This document shows positions 1 to 7,853 of a DNA stretch of 14,425 nt, in pieces (within the stretch, counting starts at the first letter, position 1; every line of letters begins with the position of its first letter). This stretch comes from DAOVGZ01 sp964477815 (GTDB taxonomy: Bacteria > Babelota > Babeliae > Babelales > Vermiphilaceae), in assembly GCA_964477815.1 (NCBI GenBank), contig CAYZEO010000024.1:1-14425 (forward strand), in the 5' to 3' direction. The position numbers and the translations under genes were made by a program. The notes below the pieces were generated by a model. The model had not been told where the DNA came from. It made no database searches and saw nothing but the letters and a program-made list of their open reading frames with translations.

Positions 1-58
1 TTCTTCCAGACACAGCATCTATCCTTTTGATAAAGGTCTATTTGTACTCTTTCCAACA

Positions 59-1021
59 ATGCATGATCAAAGAACAAAAAAAATTTCCCAGTATCTTGAA
101 AAAGAATTGTTTCTTTTTGCAAAGCAAGAGCTTGAAAAACTGGTTTTAGCAAAAAAAATTCCTCCGGGGGTGGTTGACAGATTCAGATCTATTGCTAAAA
201 AACATTCTAATTACGGCGCCGCTCTGATGTCCATAGAAATACCTTCATTTATTGCTCAGGCGTACCCAGAGGTCCGAGAAAGAAAGGTGCTGGACGCAAT
301 TATGAAAGCTAGTAAAGCAGTAGATAAGAAACGGCTGAAGTTGATAAAGGGCTTTATTCCAGGCTTTACGAGGCCTCTAAAGCTTTTCTTGAACGGTAAA
401 CTTAAAATGATTCGTGATTTTAAAAATTTGGGGATAGTAACTATTCGAGCACTTAGTTCAAATGATATTTGGGTAATAACAAGAAAAACATATCATAGAG
501 GTCCAAGATTGCCAAACATCTTTATAGAACATTGGAATGGAAAGGGATGGGTAAAAAAAGGTGAAACAAAACAGTATTCCCGCAAAATACAAATTGGTTT
601 TGATGGATCAATTTTTGCCATTACTTTGAAAGGTGTCTTGGTTGAGTGGAATGGTTCTATTTGGGAACAGCTTCCAATTCAGTTTGATCGAGAATTTTTT
701 GAGCTAAATTTTTCTGTTATAAGTGCCAATGATATATGGTTTTCGTGTGAGCATCGGAAAGATGGGAACCATACTACAACATTTTTCCATTGGAATGGCA
801 AAGAAATAGAACAACGCGGATCTTTGAAAAATTCTGAAGCCCGTAATATGGCTGTAGCTCCTGGGATTACACTCATCACGGATTGTAACAATAAAATTTA
901 CAAATGGGTCGATGAGCCAAAAAAAGACAAACTTATATTACCAAAAATAAACAATCGTATAATTATTAAACCGGTAGGCTTTGTTCCTACTAAACCTGAT
1001 TTTGAGTCTCCACCAAAATAG
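59..1021 (+). CDS. Tectonin-like beta-propeller repeat protein (5' end may lie outside window)
   Basis: 320 residues from the ATG at 59. Residues ~1-120 are a basic, helix-rich region. Residues ~125-285 hold about four short beta-rich repeats, each ending in an aromatic-Asn-Gly type turn. Visible marks are S-N/A-NDIW at 135-138 and 224-227, WNG at 159-161, 197-199 and 245-247, and a weaker fourth repeat ending in KIYKW (~279-283). This resembles tectonin or 'DIW...HWNG' propeller repeats, which usually bind ligands or proteins; no enzyme motif is present. No Shine-Dalgarno sequence precedes the ATG, and the same frame stays open without a stop to base 2, so the true start may be upstream and this entry a partial gene. 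No signal peptide is seen from this start. It converges on the trxB-like gene 31 bases away. Repeat assignment is by eye; no specific function is claimed. Confidence 0.7.
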   Translation: MHDQRTKKISQYLEKELFLFAKQELEKLVLAKKIPPGVVDRFRSIAKKHSNYGAALMSIEIPSFIAQAYPEVRERKVLDAIMKASKAVDKKRLKLIKGFIPGFTRPLKLFLNGKLKMIRDFKNLGIVTIRALSSNDIWVITRKTYHRGPRLPNIFIEHWNGKGWVKKGETKQYSRKIQIGFDGSIFAITLKGVLVEWNGSIWEQLPIQFDREFFELNFSVISANDIWFSCEHRKDGNHTTTFFHWNGKEIEQRGSLKNSEARNMAVAPGITLITDCNNKIYKWVDEPKKDKLILPKINNRIIIKPVGFVPTKPDFESPPK

Positions 1022-1052
1022 TTGCTTGCAAATGTTTTATAATTCCAAAGTT

Positions 1053-2492
1053 TTATCGACTTAGTTTCTCAAACAAGGCAAAAATCTCATCATAACTCAT
1101 ATCTTTTTTATATCGAGCAACCTCTCGTCCCCCTTTAAGAGCAATGAGACACGGGACTTTAAAGACAGAAAATTTTTCAACTATGTCCTCTGCCAACTCA
1201 GCATCAACTTTAAATACATCGACCGTTTCGGCAAATTCTCGCGCTATTTTTGCTAATTTTGGTAACATCAAAAGACATGATGGGCAATGTTGCGTATAAA
1301 AATCTAAAATAAGAGGCTTCTTGCTTTCTCTTGCCTTTTTCTTAAATTCTTTAAGTGAATCTATTTGCTCAAGCTTAAATTTTTCCTCTCCCTCTTGTTT
1401 TGTTTGAAAGAATGAAGGCTCAAGCTTTTTTGTCATCAGTTTATTCAAACCTATTTTTGACAAAAAGCGCTCTGCATCAAGCCCTGCCTTAATTCCATCT
1501 CCCGAAGCAACCCCAGCCTGACGATAAATGGAGTCCGCTACATCTCCTGCTGCAAAAATGCCAGGAACAGATGTTTCCTGCGTGCGCCCTTTCACCTGAA
1601 TATGTCCCAAATTATCCATGGCAAGAACTCCTTTAAACATTTTTGAATTAGGAATACGTCCTATAGCCAAAAAAAGACCATTTGTAGCATAATTTGACTC
1701 CTCTCCGGTCTTGTTATTTCGTAAACGCACACTGGTTACAAAGGTATCATCTCCGATAATTTCTTTAACTTCAACATTATAAAGTACAAAAATGTTCGGA
1801 TAGCCTTTCAAATGATCTTGCATAGCCTGGGATGCACGCATCGAATCTTTTCGCACCAAAATAGTTACCTTTTTTGCATAAGAAGCAAGCTGCATCGCCT
1901 CCTCTACAGCAGAATCACCGCCTCCAACAATTACAACCTCCAAATCTTTATAAAAAGGCGCGTCACATATTGCACACGCGCTTACTCCTCCTCCCCAGTA
2001 CTTTTGCTCACCGGGAATACCCAGGTAGCGAGGATCAGCCCCAGTTGCGACGATAACACTCATTGCATGGAGAGTCTCGCCGCCACGAGTAGAAAGGACA
2101 AAAGGCCAACTAGAAACATCAACACTCTCAACGGTATCAGCAAAAAATTCCGCGCCAAACGTTTTTGCCTGATCCTGTACGCCGCCAACCGCTTGCGAAC
2201 CTAACATTCTTTTTACACCAGGCCAATTTTCCACAAAACTTGTTTTCATCAACTGGCCACCGGGCTCATCTCCTTCAAAAACAACCGTTTTAAGGTTTGC
2301 TCGACACGTATAAACAGCTGCACTTGCACCCGCCGGACCTGATCCAATAACCACTACAGGCACCAAATTATCTTTTCCAACAGCATCCGATATTTTGTAA
2401 ACAATTGATGAATCACCCCCGATACAGCTTGGAATCATCGCTAAAGACAATAACATTACAAAACCATGGCACGCTCTTTTCAAAAAAGTCAT
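1053..2492 (-). CDS. trxB: Thioredoxin reductase-thioredoxin fusion with lipoprotein-type N-terminus
   Basis: 479 residues. The ATG at 2492 has GGAG six bases upstream. A TTG at 2504 would add four residues but sits almost on that ribosome site. Domains: residues 1-23 form a K/R-containing n-region, a hydrophobic stretch and an Ile-Pro-Ser-Cys lipobox-like end (Cys23). Residues ~45-345 are an FAD/NADPH thioredoxin reductase, with FAD motif GSGPAG at 50-55, redox CAIC at 173-176, NADPH loop GGGDSAVEEA at 190-199 and AAGDV at 314-318. Residues ~370-479 are a thioredoxin fold with CPSC at 403-406 and cis-Pro at 447. TrxB normally reduces thioredoxin with NADPH in the cytoplasm; here reductase and acceptor are one chain, as also known in Mycobacterium leprae. 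The N-terminus suggests membrane anchoring or export, which is odd for an FAD enzyme. The Trx site is CPSC rather than CGPC, and the Trp before it is His. Confidence 0.93.
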   Translation of the reverse strand: MTFLKRACHGFVMLLSLAMIPSCIGGDSSIVYKISDAVGKDNLVPVVVIGSGPAGASAAVYTCRANLKTVVFEGDEPGGQLMKTSFVENWPGVKRMLGSQAVGGVQDQAKTFGAEFFADTVESVDVSSWPFVLSTRGGETLHAMSVIVATGADPRYLGIPGEQKYWGGGVSACAICDAPFYKDLEVVIVGGGDSAVEEAMQLASYAKKVTILVRKDSMRASQAMQDHLKGYPNIFVLYNVEVKEIIGDDTFVTSVRLRNNKTGEESNYATNGLFLAIGRIPNSKMFKGVLAMDNLGHIQVKGRTQETSVPGIFAAGDVADSIYRQAGVASGDGIKAGLDAERFLSKIGLNKLMTKKLEPSFFQTKQEGEEKFKLEQIDSLKEFKKKARESKKPLILDFYTQHCPSCLLMLPKLAKIAREFAETVDVFKVDAELAEDIVEKFSVFKVPCLIALKGGREVARYKKDMSYDEIFALFEKLSR

Positions 2493-2659
2493 AAAAGTCT
2501 CCAATTCCTGATATCCTAACTAAAAACAACACAATAAAAATCTCTCAAAAAGATTAAACCAGTACGAGAAAAATTCGACAAAAATATCAAATTCGATTAA
2601 TCTATTCCTTTAGACAAAACTCAGACTTTTTCATTACTAGTAGGAAAGGCGCGGCGAAG

Positions 2660-5389
2660 ATGAAATTTTCGAATTGCACTAAAACGACTCTCTTGCCCCT
2701 GTTATTGATATCAACAATTATTTCTGCGCACATAGAAGAATCCACTGAGCCATCAGAAACAACCAACCCTACTATTGTAAAACGAGTTGTTACACCATCT
2801 CCGAAAGATACAAAAGACAATACGGAGTCAATAGTAAGTGAACCTACAGCCCAGAATGTGGACAATGTTGACTTGGAGGAATTCAATTTTGCTGATTTTG
2901 GAATTTCGGAAGAACAGCTGGAACAAATGAAATCTGCAGTTTCTGTCATGATGGACACAATGATCATCAAATTGACCACTCAATTGAAAGATGTAGATAA
3001 CATTTTAGAAGATCTTGCCTTGTCAACAAACAACAATGCATTTGGAACCAAAAACAAACAAAAATTGTTGGAGCAAATAAAATCCGTTCGACGTATCATC
3101 ACAAACGTGCAAAAAAACTCATTTATTGAAATAAATCCTATTGTATTGCAAGATTTAACCTCTTTTACCAGTCTTCTTATTGATCACGTAGGTGAATCAG
3201 TTAAAGGGGGCTTTAAAGACCTTCCCTCCTTTGAAGAAAAGCTACCGCTTCTTCAAAGGCGTTCGATAGAGGGAATAGATATTGAGCAAATTCAAGACAA
3301 AATCGCAAAAAACGAAGAACTAATTGCTAAATTAACTGTCGATGCTCAAGAAATAGGCTTGACATGGTACAACAAAATTTTTCGGAAAATAAGTAATCTT
3401 GCAATAATTGCACACCGTCGCAAATGGGATAGGAATCTCTTAGGAGCCTCTGTACTTGGTAGTATTGGTGCACACTGCATAATGAAATACACGAAATTTG
3501 GATACAACCCAGCAGACATTCTCAGATTGAAGGCAGCAAAACTAGAAACCGCCCGAAAAACATTTAATGAATCGTCCTTCCAAGAAGCAGGAAAACAAAT
3601 TGAAATGAGTTTAGAAAAAGCAAGACTCATTGAACAAAAAGAAGAAATTCAAGGAATAAGCCTGCCTGATAAATGTGCACGCTCAATTCGATGGGCTTTA
3701 GGCATGCCTCCAATTGAAGAAAATGGTGAATTAGCTGAAGGGGCTATTGCTTCTGAATGGAATAGAACAAAGGTAAATTGGTTTGGTAAAACAGACCTAA
3801 CTGTAAAGACAATGGGGGCAATTCTTTTGGGCGCATATGTTCCAGTTATTCGTTTTGTATATGGCGCCAATTGGGCAAAAAGATTTGGAGGCTGGGTTGG
3901 AAAAGGACTCATGAAGGTCTATGGAAAGCTTATTGGTGGAACTGCTGGAAAACAGACAATCAGAGATCAAGATGACAGTGGACAGTTTGAGCCTCGATAC
4001 ACCTTTGATGATGTTGTCGGCTTTGACCACATTAAAGCTATGCTTTGGAATGTTCTTGAATACATCAAAAACCCTGAGCGCTTTGATCGAGCAAACATAC
4101 CACCGGAACACGGTTATCTTTTCACTGGACTGCCTGGAACAGGAAAATCTTTTGTTGCAGAAGCATTTGGTGGAGAAATAAGAAAAATATTTAAAGAAAT
4201 TGGAAGAAATAAAGACGAGCTTGGCTTTTATTCATTCAAAGCTGGAGACTTGAATGAAACAGGACTTGGTCTACTTCTTGAATGCGCAAGAAATGAAGCT
4301 CCGTGCGTCATATTTATTGATGAAATTGATCTTCTGAGATTGCAAAGAGCAAAAGGAAACAGTGTTCTCTTGAGTGAGTTCCTTAGCTCTTTGAGTGGTG
4401 TTTTAAGCAAAGACAGCGGAAAACAGATAGTTGTCCTTGCCGCAACAAATCGCCCTGAGCACCTGGACAAGGCCCTTCGTCGTCGAGGCAGGCTCGGAAA
4501 AATCATTCACTTTGAACTCCCAACAGTAGCCGAAAGGAAACAGTTCTTCGTGAAAAAACTCAGCCCTCTTCTTCCCGATTTGAATAAAATCGATATTGAT
4601 AAACTAGCAGAAGATACTGAGGGAAGAACTTATGAGGAACTTGCGGTATTGATAAACTCAGCATTTCAAAGAACAAAAATATCTGGCCAAACACTTACTC
4701 AAAAGCATTTGGAGGATGCTCTTGATGAAGAACTGCGCAGCATAGTTAATAAAAATATTAACATTTCAGAACAAGAACAAAACTTGATAGCAGCTCATCA
4801 GGCAGGACATGCACTCGCCATTGAATTGCTGGAACTTCGCAGGGAACTGTCAGCAGTGACCATTAAGCCTCGATTAGCCGATTTGCAAGATGAATCTTAT
4901 GCTCAATACTATGCAAAAAGAAAACAAAAGGATGTTGAGTATGGAAGAACATTTACCAAATGCTCTTTTGACCACCTTGAAATTTATTCACGAGAAGAAA
5001 AAATCAAAGAGTGCAAAGTTCTTCTTGCTGGTATAGTAGCAGAAAGAATTCTCTTCGGATCTTGTGGTCATAGCTATGGAACAAACAACAAGCAAAAAGC
5101 TCTCAATTTGATTAAATCACTTGTGTTTGAGGGACTTCACGTTAAAACTATGCCAAAAAAGATACAGCTCGAGTATTTCCAAAAAGCATTGGCTCTCCTG
5201 AAACAGTGCGAAGAAGAAATAGAAGAACTCCTGGTGAAACATAAAACCAAGCTTCAGGCCATTGCTGATTCACTGCAAAAATACAAAACTCTTTCTGCAA
5301 AAAGAGTAAAAGAGATACTTGCTTCTTGTGACCAGCCAACTTCTCCTGACCAACAAGTTTCTTCTCAGGAAGTTCCTGTTCCAGCATAA
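2660..5389 (+). CDS. Secreted or membrane FtsH-like AAA+ ATPase with inactivated M41 peptidase domain
   Basis: 909 residues, well above the ~610-650 of usual FtsH. Residues 1-23 look like a signal peptide (cleavage near Ser22-Ala23). About 210 mostly helical, charged residues follow, with hydrophobic segments at ~258-276 and ~380-400. The AAA+ module covers ~440-690: Walker A GLPGTGKS 490-497, Walker B VIFIDEID 550-557, sensor-1 Asn597, and arginines 608 and 611 where FtsH has its R-P-G-R fingers. The pore loop between strand 2 and Walker B is about seven residues shorter than in FtsH and lacks the aromatic F-V-G signature. The M41-like region is ~700-885. The HEXGH zinc site reads HQAGH (713-717), and the Asp expected as third ligand is Asn810. 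The ATPase looks competent and the protease dead, as in plant FtsHi proteins. The start ATG has only a loose AGGA/GAAG site. A weak promoter-like pair (TCGACA 2575-2580, TAATCT 2598-2603) lies upstream. Confidence 0.9.
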   Translation: MKFSNCTKTTLLPLLLISTIISAHIEESTEPSETTNPTIVKRVVTPSPKDTKDNTESIVSEPTAQNVDNVDLEEFNFADFGISEEQLEQMKSAVSVMMDTMIIKLTTQLKDVDNILEDLALSTNNNAFGTKNKQKLLEQIKSVRRIITNVQKNSFIEINPIVLQDLTSFTSLLIDHVGESVKGGFKDLPSFEEKLPLLQRRSIEGIDIEQIQDKIAKNEELIAKLTVDAQEIGLTWYNKIFRKISNLAIIAHRRKWDRNLLGASVLGSIGAHCIMKYTKFGYNPADILRLKAAKLETARKTFNESSFQEAGKQIEMSLEKARLIEQKEEIQGISLPDKCARSIRWALGMPPIEENGELAEGAIASEWNRTKVNWFGKTDLTVKTMGAILLGAYVPVIRFVYGANWAKRFGGWVGKGLMKVYGKLIGGTAGKQTIRDQDDSGQFEPRYTFDDVVGFDHIKAMLWNVLEYIKNPERFDRANIPPEHGYLFTGLPGTGKSFVAEAFGGEIRKIFKEIGRNKDELGFYSFKAGDLNETGLGLLLECARNEAPCVIFIDEIDLLRLQRAKGNSVLLSEFLSSLSGVLSKDSGKQIVVLAATNRPEHLDKALRRRGRLGKIIHFELPTVAERKQFFVKKLSPLLPDLNKIDIDKLAEDTEGRTYEELAVLINSAFQRTKISGQTLTQKHLEDALDEELRSIVNKNINISEQEQNLIAAHQAGHALAIELLELRRELSAVTIKPRLADLQDESYAQYYAKRKQKDVEYGRTFTKCSFDHLEIYSREEKIKECKVLLAGIVAERILFGSCGHSYGTNNKQKALNLIKSLVFEGLHVKTMPKKIQLEYFQKALALLKQCEEEIEELLVKHKTKLQAIADSLQKYKTLSAKRVKEILASCDQPTSPDQQVSSQEVPVPA

Positions 5390-5400
5390 AAATCCACGAC

Positions 5401-5441
5401 AAAAAAAAGAGGCCGTACAATTCTTGTACGGCCTCTTTTTT
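5401..5441. terminator. Bidirectional intrinsic terminator
   Basis: A perfect 12-bp stem pairs 5409-5420 (starting GAGGCCGTAC) with 5424-5435 across a TTC loop. It is flanked by an A run on the left and a T run on the right, so it reads as a rho-independent terminator on both strands. It lies between the convergent AAA+ gene and rpiB, and would end both transcripts. Confidence 0.93.
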
Positions 5442-5455
5442 GATGTAAAAAAGTT

Positions 5456-5890
5456 TTAAAATGAATCGATCAGATCTATCCGCTTTTGATATTTTCCACC
5501 CAAAAAGTCTGCCTCAACCCAAGCGCTAACCATCTCGAGGGCCTGGTCTCGTGTGACAAAATCTGCTGGTATAACCAATACGTTTACCTTATCGTGTTCT
5601 TTATTGAGTCGTGCAACTTCTTTATTCCAAGCGAGGCCAGCATAAATTTTTTCAAAACGATTTGCTGCAATCGACATGCCAACTCCTGTCCCGCACAACA
5701 AAATTCCCGCCTGGGCTTTTCCGGATTGAATATTTTGAACAACTTCTCGAGCAAAAATAGGATAATCGCACGAATCGGAAGAGTGGCAACCTACATCAAG
5801 CCAAAGAATGTTTTTTGAAAAGTCATTATAGCTTTTTATAAACTCCTTGTATTCAAAACCCCGGTGATCTGTGCCAATTACAACATTCAT
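5456..5890 (-). CDS. rpiB: Ribose-5-phosphate isomerase B
   Basis: 144 residues, the usual RpiB length. It interconverts ribose-5-phosphate and ribulose-5-phosphate in the non-oxidative pentose phosphate pathway, in the cytoplasm. The N-terminal GTDHRGFEYK matches the family's GSDHAGFxLK, with Asp8 and His9. CGTGVGMSIAANR spans 66-78, placing Cys66 at the position of the E. coli catalytic cysteine, and His99 matches the E. coli ring-opening histidine. The residue after His99 is Asp where Asn is common. The start was set at the ATG at 5890, which gives the typical M-N-V-V-I-G opening with AAGGAG ten bases upstream. A GTG at 5899 would be one base from that site. The ATG follows the stop of the upstream lipoprotein gene by one base, so translation is probably coupled. 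Confidence 0.96.
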   Translation of the reverse strand: MNVVIGTDHRGFEYKEFIKSYNDFSKNILWLDVGCHSSDSCDYPIFAREVVQNIQSGKAQAGILLCGTGVGMSIAANRFEKIYAGLAWNKEVARLNKEHDKVNVLVIPADFVTRDQALEMVSAWVEADFLGGKYQKRIDLIDSF

Positions 5891-5891
5891 T

Positions 5892-6539
5892 TTAAACACT
5901 CTCCTTGGCCGGTTTTTCTTTTTGTTTTACATGCCAAGCTTGAAAAGCCTCTTTTTTTGTAGTTTTGAATACAAGTTTAATTTCATCTGTTTTTGTATTT
6001 ATTAAGGGTTGGTCTTCGATATCTTTAGCATTAAAACGAAGAATATAGGCGGTTTTAAATCGAGTATGTTTTTTGCCAAAAATAAACTTATACTCTGGGG
6101 ACAGTTCAACTTTTTTAAACTCCGTCGGAATAAAAAAATGACTTCCTATTTTAAGCAAAATAGTCCATTCAGAATCTTTGTCCCCAATTAGAATGTCTGC
6201 AGGGCTCAACACATAAAAAGAAATAAAATGATTGTTTTCCTCTAACTGCCTTCGTAAAAAAATCTGTTTTTCTTCATCACTTTTGCCACGTTTAAGTGCA
6301 TAAATATCTGCAATCAATTCACGAATATCATCTGCTAACCATAAAGAATCAAAGGCTCCAACAAGTGTAAACTGATCATAGATACGAGATGATCGAATGT
6401 TCTCTTTTGCAACTGTTATATTTGTTTCAACATTTGTTCCCTGATCAACGTTTTGCTTGCCCCAATCTATAATTCGACAACCAGGAAAAAAGGTTAAAAA
6501 AAGAACTGATAAGAAAAAAAAACTGATGTCTCGCTTCAT
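5892..6539 (-). CDS. Predicted lipoprotein of unknown function
   Basis: 215 residues, ATG at 6539 with AAGGGG eight bases upstream. The N-terminus has a basic n-region (KR), a very Phe/Leu-rich hydrophobic segment (7-18) and a Phe-Pro-Gly-Cys lipobox-like site with Cys21 as the predicted lipidated residue. The remaining ~190 residues are a mix of helix and beta strand with a Lys-rich tail; I recognise no family motif. The gene is first in a two-gene unit with rpiB, its stop lying one base before the rpiB ATG. It starts divergently from the lolC/E-like gene. The product is probably tethered to the periplasmic face of the inner or outer membrane. Its pairing with rpiB may be only transcriptional. 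Confidence 0.85.
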   Translation of the reverse strand: MKRDISFFFLSVLFLTFFPGCRIIDWGKQNVDQGTNVETNITVAKENIRSSRIYDQFTLVGAFDSLWLADDIRELIADIYALKRGKSDEEKQIFLRRQLEENNHFISFYVLSPADILIGDKDSEWTILLKIGSHFFIPTEFKKVELSPEYKFIFGKKHTRFKTAYILRFNAKDIEDQPLINTKTDEIKLVFKTTKKEAFQAWHVKQKEKPAKESV

Positions 6540-6562
6540 AAACAGACCCCTTTACTCTAGAA

Positions 6563-6590
6563 TTGAAAAGTAACAGTAGTAGCGTAGAAA
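6563..6590 (+). promoter_or_regulatory. Candidate sigma-70-type promoter for lolC-pgk-ferritin operon
   Basis: TTGAAA (6563-6568; 5 of 6 to TTGACA) is followed after 16 bases by TAGAAA (6585-6590; 4 of 6 to TATAAT). Transcription would begin about 20 bases before the ATG at 6617. It is the best match in the short divergent gap, but it rests on consensus comparison alone. Confidence 0.4.
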
Positions 6591-6616
6591 AAACAGTCAT
6601 TTTTTACAAGGTCATT

Positions 6617-7852
6617 ATGAATCGCATATCCTTTCTTTTGGGTTGGCGTTACCTTCTTGGTTCACGTCAGGAACGTTCTGTTTCTGCAATGATTTTGGTC
6701 TGTTTTTTGGGAATAACAATCGGTTCGTTCGCTCTTGCGCTTGTTGCAAGCGTTATGAACGGCTTTGAAAAAGTCACACACGAAAAAATGCAAGGAATCC
6801 ATTCCCAGATTATTATCCACGCAGAAGGCCAACTTATAAATACAAAAAAAATTGGAGAAGTCCTAAAAAAAGAGTTTCCTGAAATCGCCGCATTTAGCCC
6901 TTCGGGTTCAGGGCAAGCTCTACTGCAAAATCGAGAAACCGAGGAAATGTATAATATTGTTGCCATCCGAGCAATCGATCCTGCTAGAGAAAGAAAGATA
7001 GGTAGACTTGAAGAAAAAATTGTTGAAGCAATTGAAAAAAAGGAGAAACTTCCCAACCTTGTCAAACATAATAAAGTTATTATCGGACAAAAACTCGCAG
7101 AAACAATTGCAATAAAAACTGGACAACCTATTACCCTTTTTGTCAGCCAAAATGATGAAATAAGAACAAAAACGATACATCTTGAGCATAAACATGCCAA
7201 AGTTAGCGGAACGTTCAAAACAGGGATTGATGAATTTGATAGCGGAGTTATTTTTTGTTCTGTCCCTCTTTTTAAAAAACTTTTTCCAGAATCGGGAATG
7301 ACCCAGATTGGAGTTCGTTTAAAATCAAACGCTGATGAAAATAAAACAATAAAAGCTTTGCGCAAACGACTTGGTCTCTATGTTCATTCCTGGAAAGATC
7401 TGTATCCAGCGCTTGTCTCAGCTTTGAAATTAGAAAAATACGCAATGTTTTTGATTCTTGCACTTATAACACTGGTAGCAAGCATGAATATTATCTCACT
7501 TATGTTTATGCAAATCTCCAGGAAAAGAGCAGATATTGCAATTTTCAAGGCGATGGGAATGTCTGATTCTAATATATCTCAAACATTTTTATTGATTGGT
7601 ATGAGCATTGCCTTTATCGGCTCGATACTGGGCCTGACCCTTGCATTTTGTGCGGGCTGGATTTTGGAAACATACCCATTCATAACTCTGCCAGACGCCT
7701 ACTACGTAACACATCTTCCATCTCGTATGACAATACAGATTTTTGTAGCCGTTTTTACTGTTGTCATGCTGTTAAGTTTTATCTCAACGTGGCTGAGCGC
7801 ACGCCGAACAAAAAATGTAAATATTTCTCATGTATTACGTTTCGAGGGATAG
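6617..7852 (+). CDS. lolC: LolC/LolE family lipoprotein-releasing ABC transporter permease
   Basis: 411 residues. The ATG at 6617 has AAGG five bases upstream and gives the family opening (short cytoplasmic helix, then G-x-R-Y). A longer frame from a TTG at 6563 adds a segment unlike the family. Membrane segments lie at ~24-47, 275-298, 322-349 and 371-394, with a large periplasmic domain (~48-270) between the first two: the MacB/LolC layout. Family features include the SVMNGFE stretch after TM1, the W-K-D-L-Y-P-A...LKLEKYAMF run leading into TM2, and the R-x-D-I-A-I-F-K-A-M-G coupling loop (~304-314). With LolD, such proteins lift lipoproteins off the inner membrane. No lolD or second permease is in the window, so a homodimeric LolF-like arrangement is possible and C versus E cannot be decided. 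The pgk ATG follows its stop by one base. Confidence 0.92.
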   Translation: MNRISFLLGWRYLLGSRQERSVSAMILVCFLGITIGSFALALVASVMNGFEKVTHEKMQGIHSQIIIHAEGQLINTKKIGEVLKKEFPEIAAFSPSGSGQALLQNRETEEMYNIVAIRAIDPARERKIGRLEEKIVEAIEKKEKLPNLVKHNKVIIGQKLAETIAIKTGQPITLFVSQNDEIRTKTIHLEHKHAKVSGTFKTGIDEFDSGVIFCSVPLFKKLFPESGMTQIGVRLKSNADENKTIKALRKRLGLYVHSWKDLYPALVSALKLEKYAMFLILALITLVASMNIISLMFMQISRKRADIAIFKAMGMSDSNISQTFLLIGMSIAFIGSILGLTLAFCAGWILETYPFITLPDAYYVTHLPSRMTIQIFVAVFTVVMLLSFISTWLSARRTKNVNISHVLRFEG

Positions 7853-7853
7853 A

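Noticed and set aside
1022..1052. Possible terminator between the first gene and trxB
   Set aside because: I could find no stable inverted repeat in this short convergent gap.
6667..7365. Long open frame (232 codons) antisense to the lolC/E-like gene
   Set aside because: It is fully inside a well-supported membrane-protein gene on the other strand, has a Ser/Phe/Ile-rich composition typical of antisense translation, and shows no motif or ribosome site.
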